In this document: piece by piece, positions 56,907 through 64,000 of the stretch
Layout of the letters: every line of letters begins with the position of its first letter
Position numbering within the stretch: position 1 is the stretch's first letter
DNA from: a virus
DNA: 64,000 nucleotides
Strand: one strand, 5' to 3'
Virus record (IMG/VR): IMGVR_UViG_3300017971_000023
Location: 1 to 64,000 of that record
Notes under the pieces: model-generated
The model's input: the letters and a program-made list of their open reading frames with translations, nothing else
Told to the model about the DNA's origin: nothing
Database searches by the model: none
Translations under genes and position numbers: made by a program

Positions 56907-58141
56907 AGATAATGGTTCTTGGCGGTGACGGATATTGTGGATGGCCTACAAGCCTGTATTTCAGCGCTCGTGACTACACTGTCGTCATCGTGGATAATTT
57001 TAGTCGAAGAACGATTGAGGCCGAACTTGAATGCCCGAGTTTAACACCAATACAGACGATGGAAAAAAGGGTTAAAAGGTGGCGTCGCTTGACTCATAGT
57101 AATTTCACCTTCAAACGTGTAGATATCGCTTCAAATTATAATGGATTGAAGGATGTTCTTAGAAAAGAAAAACCCGAAATAATTATTCACTTCGCAAAGC
57201 AAAGAGCTGCGCCTTATAGTATGAAAGATGCGGCTCACAAGCTGTATACTGTGCGCAATAATATTCTTTCAACGCACAATGTTTTATGTGCTCTTGTTTC
57301 ACTTGGACTTGATTCACATCTTATTCACCTCGGTTCTACTGGAGTTTATGGATATGGTGGGAATGAAGACTTTCTTATTCCAGAAGGTTACATTGATGCT
57401 GTAATGGCGGATAGAAATAAAAATGAGATAACAAGGAAGATAATGTTTCCGCCCCAGCCTGGAAGTATTTATCATATGACAAAAGTAATTGATGGAATAA
57501 TGTTTCAATATTACAGTAAAAATGATTTACTTCGTATAACCGATTTGCATCAGGGGATTGTTTGGGGTCTTGAAACTGAAGAAACGAGTATGCATAATGA
57601 TCTTATAAATCGATTTGACTATGATGGTGATTTTGGAACGGTGTTGAATCGGTTTATGGTTCAATCTATTGCAGGTCATCCGCTTACAGTATATGGGACT
57701 GGTGGACAGACTCGTGCTTTTATACATATCCGTGACACCTTAAGATGCATAGATAAAGCAGTTAATAACCCACCTGAAAAGGGTGAAGGAGTAAAGATAT
57801 TTAATCAAACAACAGAGCAATTGAACTTGAAACAACTTGCCGAAAGAGTATCTTCTATAAACGGAACGGAGATAAGATATTATAAGAATCCAAGATTAGA
57901 AATGGCAGAAAATATTCTTTCGCTGGATAATAAAAAATTTTTGGAATTAGGGCTTAATCCAATTCTTGTAGATGAAAAGGAACTTTCTTCAATTATGGAA
58001 TCAATTATTCCATATAAAGATTCAATCATTATGGATAAAATATTGACTACGAGTACTTGGAGAAAAGATATTAAGCCTGATTTTGAAGGGAGGCAAGATG
58101 TCGAGGAACGGCAAGATATTAAAAAGGCTGTTGGAGAATAG
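56903..58141 (+). CDS. sqdB: UDP-sulfoquinovose synthase (SQD1/SqdB-like)
   Basis: 412 residues. The start GGDGYCGWPTSLYFS (7-21) has the GGDGYCGW form specific to SQD1/SqdB, followed by DNFSRR (31-36), SLTPIQTM, QRAAPYS (100-106), GQTRAF and FNQTTEQ, all matching plant SQD1 (QRSAPYS, GQTRGYL, FNQFTEQ) almost in register. Catalytic Thr, Tyr and Lys are seen as T146 and Y190-xxx-K194. The enzyme makes UDP-sulfoquinovose from UDP-glucose and sulfite with NAD. It is co-transcribed with glycosyltransferases. Confidence 0.9.
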   Translation: MKIMVLGGDGYCGWPTSLYFSARDYTVVIVDNFSRRTIEAELECPSLTPIQTMEKRVKRWRRLTHSNFTFKRVDIASNYNGLKDVLRKEKPEIIIHFAKQRAAPYSMKDAAHKLYTVRNNILSTHNVLCALVSLGLDSHLIHLGSTGVYGYGGNEDFLIPEGYIDAVMADRNKNEITRKIMFPPQPGSIYHMTKVIDGIMFQYYSKNDLLRITDLHQGIVWGLETEETSMHNDLINRFDYDGDFGTVLNRFMVQSIAGHPLTVYGTGGQTRAFIHIRDTLRCIDKAVNNPPEKGEGVKIFNQTTEQLNLKQLAERVSSINGTEIRYYKNPRLEMAENILSLDNKKFLELGLNPILVDEKELSSIMESIIPYKDSIIMDKILTTSTWRKDIKPDFEGRQDVEERQDIKKAVGE

Positions 58142-58646
58142 ATCGCACCATAATGGGGCTGAGATTGGTGTATTTGAAGGTGATACCTCCAAAGTTTTAT
58201 TAGAATCATTTCCACTTCTTAAGGGTTTGGTTTGCGTGGATATTTGGGAAGATAATGAAGAATTTAAATCGCATTCACCAAATAAGAAAGGAAAGATATA
58301 TAACGCTGATTGGAATAAAGTAAGAAGAAGATTTGATGAAAATATAAAATCTTTTGGTGAACGAGTAATAACTTTACAAATGAAAAGTGAGGATGCGGCT
58401 GAGTTATTTTCTGATTATGAATTTGACTTTATATTTATTGACGCTAATCATGGTTATGAATTCGTTAAACGAGATATTGAAGTTTGGTGGCCGAAACTAA
58501 AAGTGAATGGCCTTTTTTGTGGTGATGATTATACTAATAAACCAAGTTATGGTGTCATTGAAGCAGTAGATGAGAAGTTTGGTGATCGGGTTAAAATTAC
58601 TGGCCCGATATGGCATATAACTAAAATTACGCGGGAGTTATTATGA
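58098..58646 (+). CDS. Class I SAM-dependent methyltransferase
   Basis: 182 residues from the ATG at 58098, after GGGAGGCAAG; an upstream TTG would put that site inside the gene. GAEIGVFEGDTSKVL (about 20-34) is the SAM loop, followed by VCVDIW (about 46-51) and DFIFIDANHGYEFVKRDIE. This matches Methyltransferase_24-type enzymes, often sugar O-methyltransferases. It overlaps the synthase gene by 44 bases. Confidence 0.75.
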   Translation: MSRNGKILKRLLENRSHHNGAEIGVFEGDTSKVLLESFPLLKGLVCVDIWEDNEEFKSHSPNKKGKIYNADWNKVRRRFDENIKSFGERVITLQMKSEDAAELFSDYEFDFIFIDANHGYEFVKRDIEVWWPKLKVNGLFCGDDYTNKPSYGVIEAVDEKFGDRVKITGPIWHITKITRELL

Positions 58647-59326
58647 TAGTCGTAGTTCTTGGGATGCACAGAAGCGGGACATCGGCGATGTCTGGGCTTT
58701 TACATAAAAATGGTATTGTTATGGGTCGAGAAGAGAAAAAGGAATTCTATCCCCCACCGATAAAAGAAAATCCAAAAGGATTTTGGGAGAATGTCCGTTT
58801 CAGAAGAATAAATGATAGGATTCTTAAAATGCACGGTTATAGAGTTAAATCATTTTCTCCAGCAATACCAATGATATACCCATTGAACGGAAGTGAAGCA
58901 GATAATAAAGTTCTCGAAATTATGCGTGGACTTATTATTGAATATAACTCGGAATTTAAAAATTGGGGCTGGAAAGACCCAAGAACTTCTTTGACTCTTT
59001 ATCCTTGGATGGAAGTTATCAAAGAGCTTAATTTATTAAATGATTTGAGAATCATTTGGATGAGAAGAAATGCGGATGATATTGCGCATTCAATGAGAAA
59101 GAGGGGTAATCAAGAAAAGTACAAAGACCACTTTGTTGAATTGTCTATGAAGTATTATGGAAAGAGTCATTACTACCTTTATTATGTTGGTTATTATAAT
59201 AGACTAAAAATTCTTCAGGTTGATTTCAGGGATGATCTTCTCGGCAGAACTGGAAGAACTTGCAAACGCCTGTCGGAATTTTTAAACTATCCAATTAAGG
59301 ATAGTTCACATATTGAAAGGAGATAA
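58643..59326 (+). CDS. Sulfotransferase
   Basis: 227 residues. VVLGMHRSGTSAMSGLL (4-20) is the phosphosulfate-binding loop and WMRRNADDIAHSMRKR (about 142-157) the 3'-phosphate motif. It uses PAPS to sulfate an alcohol or amine, here probably a sugar. With the sulfoquinovose synthase and glycosyltransferases it suggests a sulfur-rich glycan. It overlaps the methyltransferase gene by 4 bases. Confidence 0.85.
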   Translation: MIVVVLGMHRSGTSAMSGLLHKNGIVMGREEKKEFYPPPIKENPKGFWENVRFRRINDRILKMHGYRVKSFSPAIPMIYPLNGSEADNKVLEIMRGLIIEYNSEFKNWGWKDPRTSLTLYPWMEVIKELNLLNDLRIIWMRRNADDIAHSMRKRGNQEKYKDHFVELSMKYYGKSHYYLYYVGYYNRLKILQVDFRDDLLGRTGRTCKRLSEFLNYPIKDSSHIERR

Positions 59327-59328
59327 GG

Positions 59329-59901
59329 ATGGAAAATTACAACAAATTTTATTCTGTTTCTTCAATTCGTGAACCAATTCAAGTACAGATACCATATGAC
59401 TTGAATGGTCAGCTTGCATGCGCTTATAATAGAGCAATGGAAAGAGCGACAACGGAATGGGTTCTGTTTATTGATCATGACTTGTTTCTTGTTAATAAGC
59501 ATTGGTATACAATGTGCTGTTCGGCTGTTCAACAACTCAAGGGTGAACCTGTCGGCTGGATATCGGCTGTTACAAACAGAATAGGGAACCCAGCACAAAA
59601 AGCAAAAGATGCACCAAAGTCAAATAATCTTGAAGACCATTTCTCTTTTGCAAGAAAACTTTACGAAGAGTACGGCAGTAAAGTTGAAAGATGTAAAGGA
59701 GCAATGTCGGGTTTCTGGATTTTAACTAACAAAACTGCATGGAGAAAAAGCGGTGGGTTTGATGAAAATAGGAAAAGACTTCTCGGTGTAGATAATAAAT
59801 ATAGCCAAGCTCTTAATCGGGCTGGTTATAGGCATTACAGGATGCCCGGACTTTATGTTTATCATATTTGGAGACAGAAAAAACTTTTTATGAGGTGGTG
59901 A
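59329..59901 (+). CDS. GT2-like glycosyltransferase, short
   Basis: 190 residues. LACAYNRAMERATTEWVLFI followed by DHD (about 46-48) matches the donor-site DxD region of GT2-type transferases, with GFWILTNKTAWRKSGGFDE later as in the acceptor motif. It is shorter than most GT2 enzymes. Last clear enzyme of the cassette. Confidence 0.7.
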   Translation: MENYNKFYSVSSIREPIQVQIPYDLNGQLACAYNRAMERATTEWVLFIDHDLFLVNKHWYTMCCSAVQQLKGEPVGWISAVTNRIGNPAQKAKDAPKSNNLEDHFSFARKLYEEYGSKVERCKGAMSGFWILTNKTAWRKSGGFDENRKRLLGVDNKYSQALNRAGYRHYRMPGLYVYHIWRQKKLFMRW

Positions 59902-59902
59902 G

Positions 59903-60121
59903 ATGCCTGTCAGTAACCAATTGGATCAGATGCTGAATAAAATGTACGAAGTTCTAAGGGAGCATAAAAAAGGACTTATAATGGTTAACTTGCTCATTTA
60001 TACGGAAGGTTCTGATGAGCATTCAGGTTTTTGGGCAACAAAGAAATTTGACTTCGGAAAACATAGGCTTACAGTTGGAACAATTAGCAAGAGTAAAATG
60101 ACTACTGGAGAAAAAGAATGA
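59903..60121 (+). CDS. Unknown protein, 72 residues
   Basis: Helical N-terminus (NQLDQMLNKMYEVLREHKKG) and a beta end. It follows the glycosyltransferase by one base after GAGGTG. Not recognised. Confidence 0.5.
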   Translation: MPVSNQLDQMLNKMYEVLREHKKGLIMVNLLIYTEGSDEHSGFWATKKFDFGKHRLTVGTISKSKMTTGEKE

Positions 60122-60309
60122 AAGTTAAAATAACTGAACAGGTAATGAAAAAATTAAAAGCCGAACGGATTCCATTTAATGCTCTTGCTGAAGCACTTGA
60201 TATGTCTTCTATAAATGTGAGTAAATGTATGCGTGGAGAAAAAGAATTTGCTCCTGAAAAACTTGAAATTCTTAAAAAAGAATTTAAAATCAAGATAAAG
60301 GATAAGTAA
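60118..60309 (+). CDS. Cro/CI-type helix-turn-helix protein, 63 residues
   Basis: The segment IPFNALAEALDMSSINVSKC (about 18-37) fits an XRE-type helix-turn-helix, with a second helix pair after it. It may regulate the promoter at 54702 or other phage promoters; that is inference. It overlaps genes on both sides. Confidence 0.65.
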   Translation: MKVKITEQVMKKLKAERIPFNALAEALDMSSINVSKCMRGEKEFAPEKLEILKKEFKIKIKDK

Positions 60310-62612
60310 TGGCTATAGCCAATCCATTAGATTGTACTACATATGCTAAAGACAGTACTGGTGAAGCATTACCAAGTCAAGCTTCTGCCGCAGCGGATGA
60401 AATAATTTTTTCAAATCCGATGGGCACTAATAATAATGGGAATGTTGTTGGGCCTCCGACAGATGGAACTGCAAGTTATGTCGGGAGGCTTGTCCATGTT
60501 CGCAAGGGTGATGCAGATGAAGAAGTTCGTTACATTATTGCTGAAAGTGGAAGTGGGCCTGTTACATGTACTGTTCATGAAGATTGGGATGTTCAACCAT
60601 CTTCAACTGATACTTATCATATTCCATATGGAACAACGGACTTGGATAGTAAAGGAAATGCCTTCAAGGAACTTTTGAAAAGAGTTACTGATTGGGCTGC
60701 CTCTGATATTATTGAAGTTAGTAGTGGTGGTGGATTAGCTTTACTTGACGGCCATAGTATTGAGACTGCAGATAATAGTAGTACTACCGTAGCTGATATT
60801 ATTGTTTACAGCGGTGGAACACTGTATGTTGGATTTCTATCGGGTGGAAAACCTGTTTCTGGTGGTTATATAGTCCCGACACCAGCAGTTGATGGAGAGT
60901 TCGCTTTTGATATTCAAAGTGGTGGATTGGCTTATTTGTATGACTTCTTTATGTCGTGCGTAAAAAATAATAAAACGGAATTTAATGGGACTGTAGTATT
61001 TCGTAGAGCGAAGATATTTAAAGGGCTCTATACTTGTGATATGACTGGAGTTATTGAAATATATGATAGTCTATTACAAGGAATAGGAACTTCGAATGAT
61101 TATTTATTGGTTGATGGAAGTACTGATATTCAGGAATTAAATATTGTTGATTGTTATGGTTTTACTACTTCTGATGACGATGTGGATGACACTATAACTA
61201 TCAAGAATGTTTCGTTTATTAATTTGCAAAGATATATTCAGGTTTATAATAATAAGAAATGGAAAGTAGTAAATCCAACTTGGAATCCTGATATTTCTTC
61301 ACAAAATGATATACTTTTTTCTGCATCTCTTGCAAGTACGACAACTACAACGACTTCTGGCGGTGTTGATGCTAAAAAGGAATATGTTCATGAGTTATTT
61401 TCATTTGACACAATAGTGACAACCCCAGCTGGTGCAGCAATACAAACAGCAAGAATCCATATATACGAGGGAACGAGAAATAAAAATGTTCCGCATTATG
61501 GAGCCACTGATTCAAATGGAGAATGGAGTGTAGATATTCTAAAGAGAATATTTAATGACGGTGGTGTTGGTCTTGATGTCAAGACAAGTGGTGACTTTGC
61601 TCTTCATATTTATAAACACGCTTATTCCCCATTCCTTGGCGCCTTAACTGTAACCGAAGCTATAGATCAGCCGATAGGGCTTACAACAGATACTGGGGTT
61701 TCTGAAACAACTCAAGCAACTGCTTTGAGCAATGGAAGTGGAATAACTATGACTCGCCATGCGACAGGTGAAACCGATCCACGTCCATTAAAAGTTCTTA
61801 AGTACGATCAAGGAACGGGTAGTGTTCCAAGTGCTGGCGAGACTATAACTCAAAGTACAACTGGTGCGAATGGTGTTGTAGTAGAATATCTTGGTGATGC
61901 TACTTCTGGAACTCTTGTTTTAAAGGCCTGGAATGGAACTGAATTTGTTGATAATGATAGTTATACTTTGACTGGAAGTGTATCTTCATTTTCAGCGAAG
62001 GCTGATGTAACAGGCTTTTACGAAGAATATACTTGGCTTGTTGACTGTGATAATAAATCGTTACAAACTGTTTATGATTATTTAGCTGCTTTTATGGCGA
62101 GTGATCCAGATACCTATAGTCAAATATTTGATATAGTCATTTGGGGTGAGGATGAGCAATCACAATTACTATATTCTGGTGCGGCTGGATATTATACGGA
62201 AAGAAATGTCAACTTGACGGAAGGTGTTTGGTTGGCAAAAAGAGGTTCTGGTACTGTTGAATACTTTACTGCGGATGATGGTACACAATATATTCCGGCA
62301 GTACAGAGAACTCATACTTTAACAGGCTTGAAACCCGGAACTGAAGTAACTTATATGGAAGGAAGCGTTGAGATATTTCATGTTGAGGATGTAGGTTCCA
62401 ATGGCGAAACTAACTATTCATATATTTACGGTGGTCCAGTAACAGTTGATATCCATATTCATCATGTGTGTTATGAGTTCATAGCATACGAAGATGAAAT
62501 ACTCGGGAATCAAGATGCTTCAATTCCTGTACAACAAAGAAAGGATGCCAATGTTACTTATGCTTGTACAACGACGTCGACTACAACGACTACTACAACC
62601 ACTACCACGTAA
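60309..62612 (+). CDS. Large appendage protein with poly-Thr linker and tail
   Basis: 767 residues. About 1-340 is beta-rich with a parallel beta-helix-like region (about 150-330: repeated ...GGxLxLxDG...-type strands). A short Thr linker (about 341-346) precedes a carboxypeptidase-like/Ig-like domain (about 370-455) and further beta domains. The last residues are TSTTTTTTTTTT. Probably a tail spike or fibre that binds or degrades host glycans. Confidence 0.6.
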   Translation: MAIANPLDCTTYAKDSTGEALPSQASAAADEIIFSNPMGTNNNGNVVGPPTDGTASYVGRLVHVRKGDADEEVRYIIAESGSGPVTCTVHEDWDVQPSSTDTYHIPYGTTDLDSKGNAFKELLKRVTDWAASDIIEVSSGGGLALLDGHSIETADNSSTTVADIIVYSGGTLYVGFLSGGKPVSGGYIVPTPAVDGEFAFDIQSGGLAYLYDFFMSCVKNNKTEFNGTVVFRRAKIFKGLYTCDMTGVIEIYDSLLQGIGTSNDYLLVDGSTDIQELNIVDCYGFTTSDDDVDDTITIKNVSFINLQRYIQVYNNKKWKVVNPTWNPDISSQNDILFSASLASTTTTTTSGGVDAKKEYVHELFSFDTIVTTPAGAAIQTARIHIYEGTRNKNVPHYGATDSNGEWSVDILKRIFNDGGVGLDVKTSGDFALHIYKHAYSPFLGALTVTEAIDQPIGLTTDTGVSETTQATALSNGSGITMTRHATGETDPRPLKVLKYDQGTGSVPSAGETITQSTTGANGVVVEYLGDATSGTLVLKAWNGTEFVDNDSYTLTGSVSSFSAKADVTGFYEEYTWLVDCDNKSLQTVYDYLAAFMASDPDTYSQIFDIVIWGEDEQSQLLYSGAAGYYTERNVNLTEGVWLAKRGSGTVEYFTADDGTQYIPAVQRTHTLTGLKPGTEVTYMEGSVEIFHVEDVGSNGETNYSYIYGGPVTVDIHIHHVCYEFIAYEDEILGNQDASIPVQQRKDANVTYACTTTSTTTTTTTTTT

Positions 62613-62658
62613 TATTGAATTACAACTTTTATTATTATTATTTTTTGGAGGTAGTTAA

Positions 62659-64000
62659 ATGGCTAAAATAGTCGATCCTGATCAATTGACATTGGATGTG
62701 GATGGTACACCAACAACCGAAGAAGTCGCGATTGTTACAGCAGCGAAAACTGTAGAACTACGTGTTGCTGGAAACTTGAACGATAACAATCCGGGTTCTG
62801 AAAGTGGTGTTACTATGCAGTGCCTCTATTCTTTTCTCAAAGAAGAATGGAAGTCGAATTCAACTCTTAATAAGTTCAAGTTTCCAATAAAGGCAATTTA
62901 TGAGGCAAAGTTTATTTGGCAATATGGTTGGGGTCCGGCGAATTCTCAAACTCGTGATCTTGTGCGTGATGCAGGCTGGCAGGAAACAGATGGTGCCGAG
63001 CATGCTTGTATTATTTCGCTTGGTGGTCAATACGATGATAATCAACAGGCGAATTATCAACAGACACAAGGCTTTGATCAAAACACAACAGATTTTGATA
63101 AAACTGGGCCTCTGGATGAAGCAATTCAAATCTTTGATGGCGGAAGCAATGACTTCCGCGATTTCTTGAAATGTTATCTCCGGATGTGGCAACGCACTTA
63201 CGATGACTATAACTTGTTGACAGAGCAAGGTTATTCGGCATTGACTTATATTGCCTATAGGCTTCCACTTTCAAATGAAGATGATATTAAAAATACTGGA
63301 ACAACGGAAGCTTACATCGACGGTGCAAATGATCCTTATCAAGATATGGAGCTCCAGTACTACAAGGGTCAATTGTTTGCTCCTGCTGCAGTTCAAAGTT
63401 ATGTTACTAATGATGTTGTCCAGGACGGTGATGGTCGTTGGGCTCGTTGTACTGGAGACGGAACGATTACTGGTGGAGAAAGTGGTCCATGGGCTTCGTT
63501 TAGTGGAACAGCAACGTGGGAAGCCTATCCTGGTGAACGGCAGATAGGTAGTAATTACTACGCGTTTAACCGTGCAGTGCAGTACAATGGCGTGGCTACT
63601 GGGCCCGACAGAGATGAGATATATAAGTTCTGTCAACAGCGACTTCGTAAATCCACTAATATTAACGACGATCCAGAAACCGATGGTTACGGGACAGTAT
63701 ACGGTGAGGTTGCAGTTCGGCTTTGTTACTATGTTGGTGATACGCTTCATAGCTGGCCTGGAGTTTGCTTTGATGACTTTGATACAAACATTACAAACGA
63801 CATTGCTCTTCATGATATTACAGTTGGTGTTGGGGCATCTTATGGTTTGGATAGTGAAGACGTTCCAAATACTTCGACTGAAAGAACATATCCGTTTGTT
63901 GCAGCTGGATCCATGATTTTCAGTGATAATCTTGTTGACGAGAAAAATGCAAACACTCTTTATCGAATGTATTTTAGGAATGTTCGAGCTTATTCGTCTG
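62659..64000 (+). CDS. Large late protein, cut by the window end
   Basis: Open from the ATG at 62659 (after TTGGAGGTAGTTAA) to the end of the window, at least 447 residues. The composition (Asp, Asn, Gly, Tyr, Thr) and predicted beta strands fit a virion surface protein. There is a Gln/Asn-rich stretch (NQQANYQQTQGFDQ) near residue 136. Not recognised; it continues the appendage gene series. Confidence 0.75.
   Translation, partial: MAKIVDPDQLTLDVDGTPTTEEVAIVTAAKTVELRVAGNLNDNNPGSESGVTMQCLYSFLKEEWKSNSTLNKFKFPIKAIYEAKFIWQYGWGPANSQTRDLVRDAGWQETDGAEHACIISLGGQYDDNQQANYQQTQGFDQNTTDFDKTGPLDEAIQIFDGGSNDFRDFLKCYLRMWQRTYDDYNLLTEQGYSALTYIAYRLPLSNEDDIKNTGTTEAYIDGANDPYQDMELQYYKGQLFAPAAVQSYVTNDVVQDGDGRWARCTGDGTITGGESGPWASFSGTATWEAYPGERQIGSNYYAFNRAVQYNGVATGPDRDEIYKFCQQRLRKSTNINDDPETDGYGTVYGEVAVRLCYYVGDTLHSWPGVCFDDFDTNITNDIALHDITVGVGASYGLDSEDVPNTSTERTYPFVAAGSMIFSDNLVDEKNANTLYRMYFRNVRAYSS

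Overview
The window is 64 kb of a tailed double-stranded DNA phage genome (Caudoviricetes). It is AT-rich, has almost no spacer DNA, and has strong AGGAGG-type ribosome binding sites, so the host is a bacterium. No tRNA, rRNA, integrase or DNA polymerase gene was found here, and the sequence does not identify the host.

Layout. Positions 1-24192 are all on the minus strand and hold the early and replication half. From the operon head (24192) downwards come about 20 small unknown proteins, then a Ycf35-like protein, a DUF2997-like protein and a Ycf46-like AAA ATPase. These are followed by a UvsW-like helicase, a primase, a replicative helicase, an Asp/Lys-block protein, a sliding clamp, a two-subunit clamp loader and a radical SAM protein. 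The replication set is T4-like in content. Positions 24193-25733 are a 1.5 kb non-coding divergence region with strong secondary structure, five GAGGGAT repeats and a late promoter. Positions 25734-64000 are all on the plus strand. They run through terminase, portal, a MuF-like head protein fused to a HExxH protease, scaffold, capsid, connectors, a frameshifted tail chaperone, tape measure, a tail hub and several appendage proteins. A sugar-modification cassette with its own promoter (54.7-59.9 kb) follows, then further appendage genes that run off the right edge.

The most striking system is in the early operon. Thirteen gaps between cistrons from 14.3 to 23.6 kb each hold a complete type II hammerhead ribozyme on the transcribed (minus) strand. 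Stems I and III covary between copies while the CUGAnGA and GAAA cores are constant. A pseudoknot between loop I and the 3' flank also covaries (UUAGGC/GCCUAA, CAGC/GCUG, UGAC/GUCA, UGGG/CCCA, UGAU/AUCA). Each lies between the stop codon of one unit and the ribosome binding site of the next. A polycistronic transcript would therefore cut itself into about 14 one- to three-gene mRNAs, each with a stem III hairpin at its 3' end and a stem I hairpin at its 5' end.

Other notable features are: a KRKITRR motif repeated in at least six otherwise unrelated proteins; poly-threonine tails or linkers on eight late proteins; a close homologue of plant and bacterial UDP-sulfoquinovose synthase next to glycosyltransferases, a sulfotransferase and a methyltransferase; a -1 frameshift site in the tail chaperone; a small gene interrupted by an in-frame TGA; and several unassigned structured RNAs.

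All calls come from reading the sequence by eye. No database search or folding program was run.
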